A DNA stretch of 64,000 nucleotides, taken from Sedimentibacter sp. MB31-C6 (lineage in GTDB: Bacteria; Bacillota; Clostridia; Tissierellales; Sedimentibacteraceae). This document shows, piece by piece, positions 9,511-17,591 of the stretch; position 1 is the stretch's first letter, and every line of letters begins with the position of its first letter. The notes beneath the pieces are model-generated. The model ran no database searches, was not told the DNA's origin, and worked only from the letters and a program-made list of their open reading frames with translations. The stretch lies in the NCBI RefSeq assembly GCF_035934735.1, contig NZ_CP142396.1, positions 2,542,001-2,606,000 on the forward strand, given 5' to 3'. Position numbers and translations under genes: made by a program.

Positions 9511-10632
9511 ATGTTTGAATTTGAAGAACCATCAGAAAGACTAGCTAATATTAAGGTAATCGGTGTTGGTGGTGGTGGAAATAATGCTGTAAATAGAATG
9601 ATAGATGCTGGTGTTAGAGGCGTTACTTTTGTAAGTGTCAATACGGACAAGCAAGCATTGTATACATCAAAAGCGGAAATAAAGTTTCAAATAGGAGAAA
9701 AGTTAACAAACGGTCTAGGTGCCGGTTCTAAACCTGAAATAGGAGAAAAAGCAGCTGAAGAAAATAAAGCTGATATTGCAGAATTAGTAACAGGTGCAGA
9801 TATGGTTTTTATAACTGCAGGAATGGGTGGCGGTACTGGTACTGGTGCAGCTCCATATATTGCTGATATAGCTAGATCACAAGGAATTCTTACAGTTGCA
9901 GTTGTAACAAAGCCTTTTATGTTTGAAGGAAGAAATAGAATGCGTAATGCTGAGCTTGGGTTAAAAAAATTAAAGGAGAATATTGATACTTTAGTTGTTA
10001 TTCCAAATGACAAATTATTGGAAATTGCTGATAAAAAAACAACAATGCTTGAAGCTTTTTCATTAGCGGATGACGTTTTAAGACAAGGTATTCAGGGTAT
10101 TTCTGATTTAATTGCTATTCCAGCTATAATGAATTTGGACTTTGCTGATGTTGAGACAATCATGTCTGGACAAGGATTGGCACATATGGGAATAGGACAG
10201 GCCACAGGTGAAAATCGTGCTATTAATGCTGTAAAACAGGCTATTCAAAGTCCTTTGCTAGAAACATCTATAAATGGTGCAAGAGGGGTATTATTAAATA
10301 TAACTGGTGGCACCAATATGGGTATACATGAAGTTAATGAATCTGCAAGACTTATAGAAGAAGCAGCTGATCCTGAAGCAAATATTATTTTTGGTGCAAA
10401 TATTGATGAAACAATTGGTGATTCAATTAAAATTACGGTTATAGCAACTGGATTTGGAGAAAACCAGGAAAAAGAAAATTCAAATAAAAGTAAATCTGAT
10501 TTAGCAAAAGACAAAACTAAAAATGTTAAAGCTGATAAAACTGATAAAGCAGGCAAACCAGGAAACAATACAGAAAATGACAACCCATTTGATTTTAAAA
10601 TACCTGATTTTTTAAATAAAAAACCTAGATAA
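9511..10632 (+). CDS. ftsZ: Cell-division GTPase FtsZ
   Basis: Tubulin-like GTPase that forms the division ring. Residues 15-30 carry [15 protein letters not shown], the tubulin signature [10 protein letters not shown] is near residue 108, and [11 protein letters not shown] is the T7-loop region. After the GTPase core comes a Lys/Asp/Asn-rich linker (about 320-355) and the C-terminal peptide [10 protein letters not shown], which in other species binds FtsA, SepF and membrane partners. A TATAAT at 9456-9461 with a poor -35 could give ftsZ its own promoter in addition to operon read-through; AGGAGG precedes the ATG. Confidence 0.97.
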   Translation: MFEFEEPSERLANIKVIGVGGGGNNAVNRMIDAGVRGVTFVSVNTDKQALYTSKAEIKFQIGEKLTNGLGAGSKPEIGEKAAEENKADIAELVTGADMVFITAGMGGGTGTGAAPYIADIARSQGILTVAVVTKPFMFEGRNRMRNAELGLKKLKENIDTLVVIPNDKLLEIADKKTTMLEAFSLADDVLRQGIQGISDLIAIPAIMNLDFADVETIMSGQGLAHMGIGQATGENRAINAVKQAIQSPLLETSINGARGVLLNITGGTNMGIHEVNESARLIEEAADPEANIIFGANIDETIGDSIKITVIATGFGENQEKENSNKSKSDLAKDKTKNVKADKTDKAGKPGNNTENDNPFDFKIPDFLNKKPR

Positions 10633-10645
10633 GAGTATTATAAAT

Positions 10646-10678
10646 AGGGGGTTTGGTAGAATGCTAAACCCTTTTTGT
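10646..10678 (+). terminator. Rho-independent terminator after ftsZ
   Basis: GGGTTTGG and CTAAACCC pair around a 7-nt loop and are followed by TTTTTGT. This closes the dcw cluster. Confidence 0.85.
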
Positions 10679-10844
10679 ATTGGATTGAAATATACTGGCT
10701 AAAATTAGCAATAATTAATTACTGATTTGTATATTGCTTTATTAGTATTAATATGATATCCTTTGTAAGTTGTTTTAGATTAAACGGAAAAAAATGTACC
10801 TTAGGTACTGATAATATAAAATTAATTATAGTAAGGATGAAGAC

Positions 10845-12434
10845 ATGATAACTGTAACAAATTTAAGTCTCCAATTTGGTGGGAGCAAATTATTTGATGA
10901 TGTTAATCTAAAGTTTGTTCCTGGTAATTGTTATGGAGTAATAGGAGCAAATGGAGCAGGAAAATCAACTTTCCTTAAAATTTTATCAGGAGAAGTTGAT
11001 CATACTACAGGTGAAATATCAATTCCCTCCCAAATAAGAATGTCAGTTTTAAAACAGGACCATTTTAAATATGATGAATATGAAGTAATGGAAACTGTTA
11101 TAATGGGTAACAAAAGGCTTTATGAAATAATGAAAGAAAAGGATGCACTATATGCAAAAGAGGACTTCTCAGATGAGGATGGTGTAAAAGCATCTGAATT
11201 AGAAGGAGAATTTGCAGAAATGAATGGTTGGGAAGCTGAAACAGAAGTTTCACAATTGTTGCAAGGATTAGGAATTGGATCTGAAATTCATAATTCTTTA
11301 ATGAGAGAGTTAAATGGTGGAGAGAAGGTTAAAGTAATGCTTGCGCAGGCATTATTTGGTCAACCTGGTATAATACTTCTTGACGAGCCTACAAACAATC
11401 TTGACATTGAATCTGTTAGGTGGCTTGAAGACTTTTTGCTAAGTTTTGAAGGTACAGTGATAGTAGTATCGCATGATAGACATTTTTTAAATACAGTGTG
11501 TACGCATATTGTCGATATTGATTATAAAAAAATAAAAATGTATGTTGGAAATTACGATTTTTGGTACGAATCAAGTCAACTTATGCAACAGCTTATGAAA
11601 GACCAAAACAGGAAAAGAGAAGATAAAATTAAGGACTTGCAGAACTTTATACAAAGATTTTCAGCTAACAAATCAAAATCTAAACAAGCTACTTCAAGAA
11701 GAAAACTTCTTGATAAATTGTCAATTGAAGAAATGCCTGCATCATCGAGGAGATATCCTTTTGTTAAGTTTACTCCAGATAGAGAAGTTGGTAATGAAAT
11801 ATTAACAGTAGAAGGATTGTCTAAAAAAATTGATGGGATAGATATACTAAAAAATATATCATTTAGAGTAAATAAGAAAGATAAAATAGCATTTATCGGA
11901 GAGAATGAACTTGCTCAAACTACTTTATTTAAAATATTAGTAGGAGAAATTGAACCAGATTCTGGAACGATTAAATGGGGGCAGACAACAACTCAATCGT
12001 ATTTTCCTAAAGATAATTCAAAGTTCTTTGATGTCAGCAATTTTAACCTTCTTGACTGGATGAGACAGTTTTCGGAAGATCAATCGGAAAGTTTTTTACG
12101 AGGATTTTTAGGAAGAATGCTTTTTTCAGGTGATGATGTTTTAAAGTATGCTAAGGTGTTATCAGGAGGAGAAAGAGTAAGATGTATGCTTTCCAGAATG
12201 ATGCTTTCTGGATCCAATGTACTTATTCTTGATCAACCTACAAATCATTTAGATCTTGAATCAATAACTGCGTTAAATAATGGTTTAATTGATTTTAAAG
12301 AAATTGTATTATTTGCATCACATGATCATCAATTCACTCAAACTATTGCAAATAGAATTATAGAACTTACTGATGATGGGATGATTGATAGGCAAATGAC
12401 ATATGATGAATATTTAGAAAGAAAGCAGAACTAG
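10845..12434 (+). CDS. ABC-F family ATPase (YkpA/YbiT-like) with degenerate second ATP site
   Basis: Cytosolic tandem-ABC protein of the ABC-F class, which act on ribosomes (EttA-like translation factors or antibiotic protection); there is no membrane domain. NBD1 is normal: GANGAGKST (~35), LNGGEKVKVMLAQAL (~157), LLDEPTNNLD (~181). A lysine-rich linker follows. NBD2 lacks the Walker A GKS/T (GENELAQTTLF, ~352) and has glutamine in place of the catalytic glutamate in LILDQPTNHLD (~461), though LSGGERVRCML is intact. This may be a trait of the subfamily rather than a mutation here. The closest resemblance by eye is Bacillus YkpA; the substrate is unknown. No clear promoter, but a short inverted repeat, GTACC-TTA-GGTAC, lies at 10797-10809. 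Confidence 0.85.
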   Translation: MITVTNLSLQFGGSKLFDDVNLKFVPGNCYGVIGANGAGKSTFLKILSGEVDHTTGEISIPSQIRMSVLKQDHFKYDEYEVMETVIMGNKRLYEIMKEKDALYAKEDFSDEDGVKASELEGEFAEMNGWEAETEVSQLLQGLGIGSEIHNSLMRELNGGEKVKVMLAQALFGQPGIILLDEPTNNLDIESVRWLEDFLLSFEGTVIVVSHDRHFLNTVCTHIVDIDYKKIKMYVGNYDFWYESSQLMQQLMKDQNRKREDKIKDLQNFIQRFSANKSKSKQATSRRKLLDKLSIEEMPASSRRYPFVKFTPDREVGNEILTVEGLSKKIDGIDILKNISFRVNKKDKIAFIGENELAQTTLFKILVGEIEPDSGTIKWGQTTTQSYFPKDNSKFFDVSNFNLLDWMRQFSEDQSESFLRGFLGRMLFSGDDVLKYAKVLSGGERVRCMLSRMMLSGSNVLILDQPTNHLDLESITALNNGLIDFKEIVLFASHDHQFTQTIANRIIELTDDGMIDRQMTYDEYLERKQN

Positions 12435-12447
12435 AAGAGGTGATGTA

Positions 12448-12678
12448 ATGATTAAAAAGTGTGCTCAGCAAATGAGCTTTGAAGACTTTAAGGATGCTAT
12501 AAGCCCAGAAATGCTTAATGAATTGACAAAAATGAATATATCATATAATAGAGCATACAGTCTCTTTCAAAACATACTCAAAGAAACCCAGATTGATGAA
12601 AATGATGATATTGGAACAATGGAGAGTATTGTAAGAAATATTATTTTAGATTATAATGATGATGTATTAGCTAATTAA
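12448..12678 (+). CDS. Small protein of unknown function
   Basis: 76 residues, mostly helical and acidic at the C-terminus (DIGTMESIVRNIILDYNDD). It starts 14 bp after the ABC-F stop behind AGAGGTGATGTA, so it is probably co-transcribed. No motif that I recognise, and no signal peptide or membrane segment. The final codons form the left arm of the terminator hairpin. Confidence 0.6.
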   Translation: MIKKCAQQMSFEDFKDAISPEMLNELTKMNISYNRAYSLFQNILKETQIDENDDIGTMESIVRNIILDYNDDVLAN

Positions 12679-12700
12679 AGCTAATACATCTTCTTTATAT
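12661..12700 (+). terminator. Terminator between convergent genes
   Basis: A perfect 12-bp stem (GATGTATTAGCT paired with AGCTAATACATC, 6-nt loop) followed by TTCTTTATAT. It includes the stop codon of the small upstream gene. Confidence 0.75.
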
Positions 12701-12955
12701 TATCTGAACAAACTTTATGGAGTATATATCACATACTAATAAATCGTTAGATTGCACCATTTCTAGAACTATGTAATCATTTCCAGTTTCTTTAAGGATT
12801 CCTTCTTTTGAAACTAAAGTATTATCTCCTACTAAAAAATCTACTTTAACAAATCTTTTTATAGATTTAGATAGATAATTTTGTAGATAATTCGACTTGT
12901 CATCAATTTCGTTTATTTCATTCTCTTCAAAAGATTTAAACTTTAAAACTTTCAT
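12695..12955 (-). CDS. Small protein of unknown function, possible small beta-barrel
   Basis: 86 residues from the ATG at 12955, chosen because GGATG lies 7 bases before it; a start 15 codons further upstream has no ribosome site. The first half is acidic and charged; the second is beta-rich (VKVDFLVGDNTLVSKEGIL, DYIVLEMVQSNDLLVCDIYSIKFVQ) and recalls short clostridial spore-coat or Sm-like domains ending in cDiysIkFv. That likeness is weak, so I name no function. Convergent with the ABC-F operon. Confidence 0.55.
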   Translation of the reverse strand: MKVLKFKSFEENEINEIDDKSNYLQNYLSKSIKRFVKVDFLVGDNTLVSKEGILKETGNDYIVLEMVQSNDLLVCDIYSIKFVQII

Positions 12956-13062
12956 ATTATCACATCCATTATTAATATTATATTTTAAATTTACATACAT
13001 TATATTATTAGAAATATGTTGAAATTGTTACTATAAAATGAGGTATTTATAAATTTTACTAT

Positions 13063-13091
13063 TTGACAAAATGGACCTTTTGTGTTATAGT
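13063..13091 (+). promoter_or_regulatory. Sigma-A promoter of the cold-shock gene
   Basis: TTGACA, 17-bp spacer, TATAGT. Transcription from here gives a leader of roughly 125 nt before the csp start. Confidence 0.8.
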
Positions 13092-13122
13092 ATTACTGTA
13101 TTACAGATGTATTTATAAATTT

Positions 13123-13188
13123 CACATGTTTCTAGAGATTATATGTACTGTTTTGTATGTAATCTGTAGAAATATGTGAATTTTTTTA
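13123..13188 (+). promoter_or_regulatory. Long hairpin plus T-run in the csp 5' leader
   Basis: The arms CACATGTTTCTAGAGATTA and TAATCTGTAGAAATATGTG, extended inward through ATGTAC/GTATGT, form a ~24-bp imperfect stem with a short T-rich loop. AATTTTTTTATC follows. It looks like an attenuator or a temperature-sensitive leader element of the type known in cspA mRNAs; this role is inferred. Confidence 0.6.
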
Positions 13189-13225
13189 TCTACAATGCAA
13201 TATAAATAATAATTAGGAGGTACTC

Positions 13226-13426
13226 ATGAATAAGGGTACAGTTAAATGGTTTAATTCAGAAAAAGGATTTGGATTTATTACAAAGGAAGATGGAGATGAT
13301 GTATTCGTACATTTCTCAGCTATAAATGGAAATGGATTCAAAGCTTTAGAAGAAGGTCAACAAGTTAGCTTTGATATTACACAAGGTGCAAAAGGCGATC
13401 AAGCTACTAACGTAACTAGAATATAA
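13226..13426 (+). CDS. Cold-shock protein (CspA family)
   Basis: A 66-aa single-stranded nucleic-acid binding protein with an OB fold. It begins [18 protein letters not shown] (RNP1 KGFGFI) and carries DVFVHFSAI (RNP2), then [19 protein letters not shown]. Csp proteins melt mRNA structure in the cold. It stands alone with its own promoter, leader and terminator; AGGAGG lies directly ahead of the ATG. Confidence 0.96.
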   Translation: MNKGTVKWFNSEKGFGFITKEDGDDVFVHFSAINGNGFKALEEGQQVSFDITQGAKGDQATNVTRI

Positions 13427-13434
13427 AACCACAT

Positions 13435-13470
13435 GAAAGACTGGAAATTATTCCGGTCTTTATTTTTTTA
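13435..13470 (+). terminator. Terminator of the cold-shock gene
   Basis: AAAGACTGG and CCGGTCTTT-type arms around AAATTATT, followed by ATTTTTTTA. The partial hairpin repeat begins at the next base. Confidence 0.85.
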
Positions 13471-13501
13471 TTATATAGGAAAGTTCTTCTTTCCTATAAA
13501 G
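13471..13501 (+). repeat. Partial copy of the five-hairpin repeat (hairpin 1 only)
   Basis: TTATATAGGAAAG, loop TTCTT, then CTTTCCTATAAAG. This matches hairpin 1 of the full copies at 14601, 20299 (reverse) and 60707, but hairpins 2-5 are absent. It directly abuts the csp terminator T-tract, as the full copies abut theirs. Confidence 0.75.
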
Positions 13502-13514
13502 TTTCAAATCTTGA

Positions 13515-13543
13515 TTTACAGTATCTAGACTATATGTTATAAT
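13515..13543 (+). promoter_or_regulatory. Sigma-A promoter for the prenyl synthase gene
   Basis: TTTACA, 17-bp spacer, TATAAT. Confidence 0.75.
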
Positions 13544-13634
13544 AAAAAACAATTATCTTTAAAATATTTAAAAGTACAGACTGTTAACTATAATGGTTAA
13601 CATGTCTTTATTAAGTATAAGGCTTGGTATTATA

Positions 13635-14525
13635 ATGGATTTTAAACAATGGTTCGAAGAAAAGTCAATGATTATAAATAATAGCTTGAATGAAATCTTT
13701 AAAACAGAAGAGAATCCTCAAATGATAGTATATGAAGCTATGAATTATAGCTTATTATCAGGAGGTAAAAGGTTGCGTCCAGTGCTTTTATTAGGAGCAT
13801 ATGAAATATTCAATGAGGAAATTAAATTAGCAATGCCCTTTGCCTGCGCTATGGAAATGATACATACATACTCTTTAATACACGATGATTTACCAGCTAT
13901 GGATAATGATGATTATAGAAGAGGAAGATTATCAAATCATAAAGTGTTTGGTGACGCTACTGCTATATTGGCAGGAGATGCATTATTAAATAAAGCTTTC
14001 GAAATAGGACTTCAAGCTTCAATAGAATCTAATTTGAACATAAAACAGGCAGCAAATGCCCTTTCTATTATTGCAAATTCTTCTGGTACTGAAGGAATGA
14101 TTGGGGGGCAGATAGTTGATATGTTTGGTCATGATGAAATTTTAAATATTGAGGATTTAAAATATATGTATGCCCTAAAAACTGGTGCTATTATTAAAAG
14201 TAGTGTCGTTGCAGGAGCTATTCTAGGTGGTGCAGATAATGATGAGGTATTGGCACTAGAAAAATATGCAGAAAATATAGGGATAGCTTTTCAAATAGTA
14301 GATGATATATTAGATGTGACAGGAACACAAGAGAAAATAGGCAAAGCAGTTGGCAGTGATAAAGCTAATAATAAGATTACTTATTTATCATTTGCAACTA
14401 TTGATAAAGCAAAAGAACATGTTTATAAGTATACTGAAGAAGCAATAAATAGTTTATCAGTATTTGGTGAAAATGGAAGGTATTTAAAAGAACTTGCAAA
14501 ATACCTCACAAAAAGAGAATATTAA
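13635..14525 (+). CDS. ispA: Polyprenyl (geranyl/farnesyl-type) diphosphate synthase
   Basis: Trans-prenyltransferase that condenses IPP with allylic diphosphates, supplying farnesyl diphosphate for undecaprenyl carrier synthesis. The 296 residues carry GGKRLRPVLLLG (~46), the first Asp-rich motif DDLPAMDNDDYRRG (~92) and the second, QIVDDILDVTG (~225), with GKAVGSD. The two-residue insertion in DDxxxxD is typical of bacterial type II farnesyl diphosphate synthases. I start at ATG 13635 (MDFKQWFEEK); an upstream ATG at 13593 would add 14 residues, and neither has a good ribosome site. Confidence 0.88.
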   Translation: MDFKQWFEEKSMIINNSLNEIFKTEENPQMIVYEAMNYSLLSGGKRLRPVLLLGAYEIFNEEIKLAMPFACAMEMIHTYSLIHDDLPAMDNDDYRRGRLSNHKVFGDATAILAGDALLNKAFEIGLQASIESNLNIKQAANALSIIANSSGTEGMIGGQIVDMFGHDEILNIEDLKYMYALKTGAIIKSSVVAGAILGGADNDEVLALEKYAENIGIAFQIVDDILDVTGTQEKIGKAVGSDKANNKITYLSFATIDKAKEHVYKYTEEAINSLSVFGENGRYLKELAKYLTKREY

Positions 14526-14562
14526 AACTTATGCTGAACGAAAGAATAAGTGTAAAATTGTA

Positions 14563-14600
14563 AAGGTGACATATCATGATGATATGTCACCTTGTTTTTA
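14563..14600 (+). terminator. Terminator after the prenyl synthase gene
   Basis: AAGGTGACATATC pairs with GATATGTCACCTT, followed by GTTTTTA. The full hairpin repeat starts at the next base. Confidence 0.88.
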
Positions 14601-14768
14601 TTATATAGGAAAGTTCTCCTTTCCTATATAACAAAAAACGAGGATTGCAAAGGACGGAACGTCCTTGCCGTTAAGGGGGGTGCTCAGTAAAAATGCTTTA
14701 ATAAAGCATTTTTACGCCGAAGGGGGACATAGGTCCCCCTAGCGGGTGTTGCGAAGCAACTCTTTTTA
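14601..14768 (+). repeat. Five-hairpin dispersed repeat, copy 1
   Basis: Five successive hairpins: H1 TTATATAGGAAAG (13 bp, loop TTCTC) at 14601-14631; H2 AAGGAC/GTCCTT at 14650-14666; H3 TAAAAATGCTTTA (13 bp, 1-nt centre) at 14688-14714; H4 AGGGGGAC/GTCCCCCT at 14721-14740; H5 GTTGC-GAA-GCAAC at 14748-14760 followed by TCTTTTT. No open reading frame. It lies between convergent ispA and murC, directly after the ispA terminator. The other full copies differ by only a few bases, so it has spread or been homogenised recently. Confidence 0.92.
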
Positions 14769-14771
14769 TAA

Positions 14772-16127
14772 TTATTTTACAGTGGATAGAAGGTTTATTA
14801 TTTCATTTACATTTCCTGCACCCATTGTAATTATAGTGTCTTCTTTAGAAACTATTGTATCTAATATAGTCACAGCACTTACAAAATTTTCGGCGTAATA
14901 ACTTATAGTTGAATTTTCATTTACTTTTTTTAATAAGTCTATGGATTGTATTTCACCAGTGTTTTTTTCTCTAGCAGCATATATGTCAAGTAAAATTACA
15001 TAGTCTGATAATTTTAAAGCTTCTGCAAATTCATTAAGCAATAATTTTGTCCGAGAATATGTATGAGGTTGAAAAATAGTAATGACTTTTCCTTTAGAAT
15101 AAGATTTTGCAGTCTCTAAAGTAGCTTTCATTTCAGAAGGATGATGTGCATAGTCATCTATTATTGTTGCACCTTTGTAGTTTCCTTTATATTCATATCT
15201 TCGATGAGTTCCTACGAATTTCTCAAGTCCTTTTTTTATGCTATTCAAGTCAACATTTAACATGATACATGCTGCAGCTGCAGCTACAGAATTTAAAATG
15301 TTATGCTCTCCAAAAATATTTAAATTAATTTGTGCAATTTCATTTCTTTTATGCATTAAGCTATATGAAGGTGTTGGATAACTTTTGATATTTGCAGGAT
15401 AAAAATCAGCTTTTTCGCTTTTTCCAAAGGTAACAATTCTGCTTTTAATATTTTTAAATAAATTTGCATGTTCTACATTTATTACTAGATGTCCATTACG
15501 AGGGAGGTTTTGGGCATATTCTACAAAAGCACTTTCTATATCTCTTAAATCTCTAAAATAATCTAAGTGATCCGCATCGATATTTAATATTATTTCCATA
15601 GTAGGATTAAATTTTAAAAAGTTTCTTTTGTATTCACAAGCTTCAGTCAATAACATATTGTACGATCCATGCTTGAAATTACCATCAATTAAATCCATTT
15701 CTCCGCCTAAAAATATTGTAGGATCTAATTCAGTTTCCAATAATATGGAAGAAAGCATTCCAGTTGTTGTTGTTTTGCCATGTGTTCCAGAAACACAAAT
15801 AGAATTATTATAGTTTTTCATTATAAAACCCAAAAATTCTGCTCTATCCATGATATGTAAATTTAATTCTTTAGATCTTAATAACTCAGGATTATCATCG
15901 GAAATAGCAGAAGTATATACAACTAAATCAATGTCTTCAGTTATATTTTCTTTTTTGTGAGATGAGTTAATTTTTGCACCCATTTTTATTAATTTATCAA
16001 TAATGTGAGAATTGTTTTTGTCTGATCCAGATACTTTACAGCCTTCATCTAGCATGACAATTGCTAAAGCACTCATGCTAATTCCACCTATTCCAATAAA
16101 ATATATATTAGTAAAATTTTTTTCCAT
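14772..16127 (-). CDS. murC: UDP-N-acetylmuramate--L-alanine ligase MurC
   Basis: MurC attaches L-alanine to UDP-MurNAc with ATP. The 451 residues show the N-terminal IYFIGIGGISMSALA Rossmann loop, the P-loop SGTHGKTTTTGMLSS (~110), the HNILNSVAAAAA block and the C-terminal DDYAHHPSEMKATL signature of MurC (histidine pair). The start is the ATG at 16127, which follows AAGGAGTTTTAC; an in-frame ATG 11 codons upstream lacks a ribosome site. It is outside the main dcw cluster and stands alone on the minus strand. Confidence 0.96.
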   Translation of the reverse strand: MEKNFTNIYFIGIGGISMSALAIVMLDEGCKVSGSDKNNSHIIDKLIKMGAKINSSHKKENITEDIDLVVYTSAISDDNPELLRSKELNLHIMDRAEFLGFIMKNYNNSICVSGTHGKTTTTGMLSSILLETELDPTIFLGGEMDLIDGNFKHGSYNMLLTEACEYKRNFLKFNPTMEIILNIDADHLDYFRDLRDIESAFVEYAQNLPRNGHLVINVEHANLFKNIKSRIVTFGKSEKADFYPANIKSYPTPSYSLMHKRNEIAQINLNIFGEHNILNSVAAAAACIMLNVDLNSIKKGLEKFVGTHRRYEYKGNYKGATIIDDYAHHPSEMKATLETAKSYSKGKVITIFQPHTYSRTKLLLNEFAEALKLSDYVILLDIYAAREKNTGEIQSIDLLKKVNENSTISYYAENFVSAVTILDTIVSKEDTIITMGAGNVNEIINLLSTVK

Positions 16128-16310
16128 GTAAAACTCCTTGAATATTTTAAAAATTTTCATACTATAATATATTATTAATATTATTCATATGAGTCTATAA
16201 TTAATACAAAAATAATTATTTCGATATTATACGCACATTAAAATATTATAACATGTAAGGAAGTGGAGTTCAATTATTTTTTAAAGTATCACTAAACTGA
16301 TTAAATTTTC

Positions 16311-16339
16311 TTGATTTTTACAATTCATATATGTATAAT
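16311..16339 (+). promoter_or_regulatory. Sigma-A promoter of the tsaE operon
   Basis: TTGATT, 17-bp spacer, TATAAT, 65 bp ahead of tsaE. Confidence 0.75.
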
Positions 16340-16404
16340 TAAAAACGACAGATATGCTGTGAATGAGGGATTATGGTAATAATAAATTTAATTAAGGATA
16401 AACG

Positions 16405-16875
16405 ATGAAAATACATATAAATAATTTAAAAGACACTGAGAAGATAGGGAAAATTATAAGTAACATTTTAGAAGAAGGTACTGTTATATGTCTTGATGGA
16501 GATTTAGGTGCAGGCAAAACAACTTTAACACAGTTTATAGCAAAGGAATTTGGTGTTAATGGTTATATAACAAGTCCAACTTTTACTATAATAAAAGAAT
16601 ATAATGGAAGATTACCACTATATCATATGGATGTTTATAGAATAGGTTCAGAAGTTGAAATGTATGATTTAGGTTATGATGAATACATATATTCTAATGG
16701 AGTTACAATTATTGAATGGTCTATAAATATAAAAAACATGCTTCCGGAAAATAGAATTAATATTGAAATACAAAGAATTGATGAAAAATCCAGAATGTTT
16801 AATATTACTGGAAAAGGAACTACATATGAAAGATTAACAGAGGAGCTAATAAACTATGAAAGTACTTGCAATTGA
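16405..16875 (+). CDS. tsaE: tRNA threonylcarbamoyladenosine biosynthesis ATPase TsaE
   Basis: P-loop ATPase that assists TsaB/TsaD in making t6A37 of ANN-decoding tRNAs. 156 aa, normal length, with GDLGAGKTTLTQ (Walker A, ~33), TSPTFTIIKEY and HMDVYRIGSEVE. It is the first gene of the set and overlaps tsaB by 20 bp. Confidence 0.95.
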   Translation: MKIHINNLKDTEKIGKIISNILEEGTVICLDGDLGAGKTTLTQFIAKEFGVNGYITSPTFTIIKEYNGRLPLYHMDVYRIGSEVEMYDLGYDEYIYSNGVTIIEWSINIKNMLPENRINIEIQRIDEKSRMFNITGKGTTYERLTEELINYESTCN

Positions 16876-17551
16876 ATCAGCTTCAGTCATAGCATCATGT
16901 GCAATTTCTGAAGATGATACTATACTAGGTGAATTTACATTAGGTCATAAAAAAACTCATTCAGAAAAGCTAATGCCATTAATAGAAGAACTATTTGATG
17001 AACTGGAGATGAAGATTCAGGATATTAATATGATAGCTATTTCTGAAGGCCCTGGTTCTTATACTGGATTAAGAATTGGTGGAGCAATTGCAAAAAGTCT
17101 AGCCTATGCTGTTGATATTCCTATTGTAAACATACCGTCTATGATGTCTTTAGCGGCAAATATCTATAATACAGATAAATTAATTGTACCTATAATGGAC
17201 GCAAAAGCTGGTAGAATATATACAGGTATATACAAATGGAACAATGAAAAATTATTTCCTGTTAAAAAACAATTTCCTTGTAATATTGATGAGTTAATTG
17301 AAAAATTAAATGATATTAATGAACCTGTATTATTTAATGGTGATGGTTCAATTAATTATAGAAAAACTATAGAAGAAAAGTTAAAAATCAAGCCTATTTT
17401 TTCACCTTATCAATATAATTATCTTAAGGCATCAACATTGACAATGTTAGGTTATGAAATGGCTAAGAAGGGTCAAACTATAAATCCATCACAATTTGTA
17501 CCACAATATTTAAGATTATCTCAGGCGGAAAGGAATATAAAGTCTGAATAA
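16856..17551 (+). CDS. tsaB: tRNA threonylcarbamoyladenosine biosynthesis protein TsaB
   Basis: TsaB is an ASKHA-fold partner of TsaD in t6A synthesis. The N-terminus VLAIESASVIASCAIS and the block ISEGPGSYTGLRIG (~60) are diagnostic; 231 aa is normal. Its start lies within tsaE behind GAGGAGCTAATAAACT, so translation is coupled. Followed by rimI, the order known from many Firmicutes; tsaD itself is not in this window. Confidence 0.94.
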   Translation: MKVLAIESASVIASCAISEDDTILGEFTLGHKKTHSEKLMPLIEELFDELEMKIQDINMIAISEGPGSYTGLRIGGAIAKSLAYAVDIPIVNIPSMMSLAANIYNTDKLIVPIMDAKAGRIYTGIYKWNNEKLFPVKKQFPCNIDELIEKLNDINEPVLFNGDGSINYRKTIEEKLKIKPIFSPYQYNYLKASTLTMLGYEMAKKGQTINPSQFVPQYLRLSQAERNIKSE

Positions 17552-17591
17552 TATATAAGTATAAGATATTAGTGGGGGAGTTAGGTGTTAG

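Noticed and set aside
13593-13634. Longer N-terminus for the prenyl synthase
   Set aside because: The 14 extra residues do not resemble the family and no ribosome site precedes the upstream ATG.
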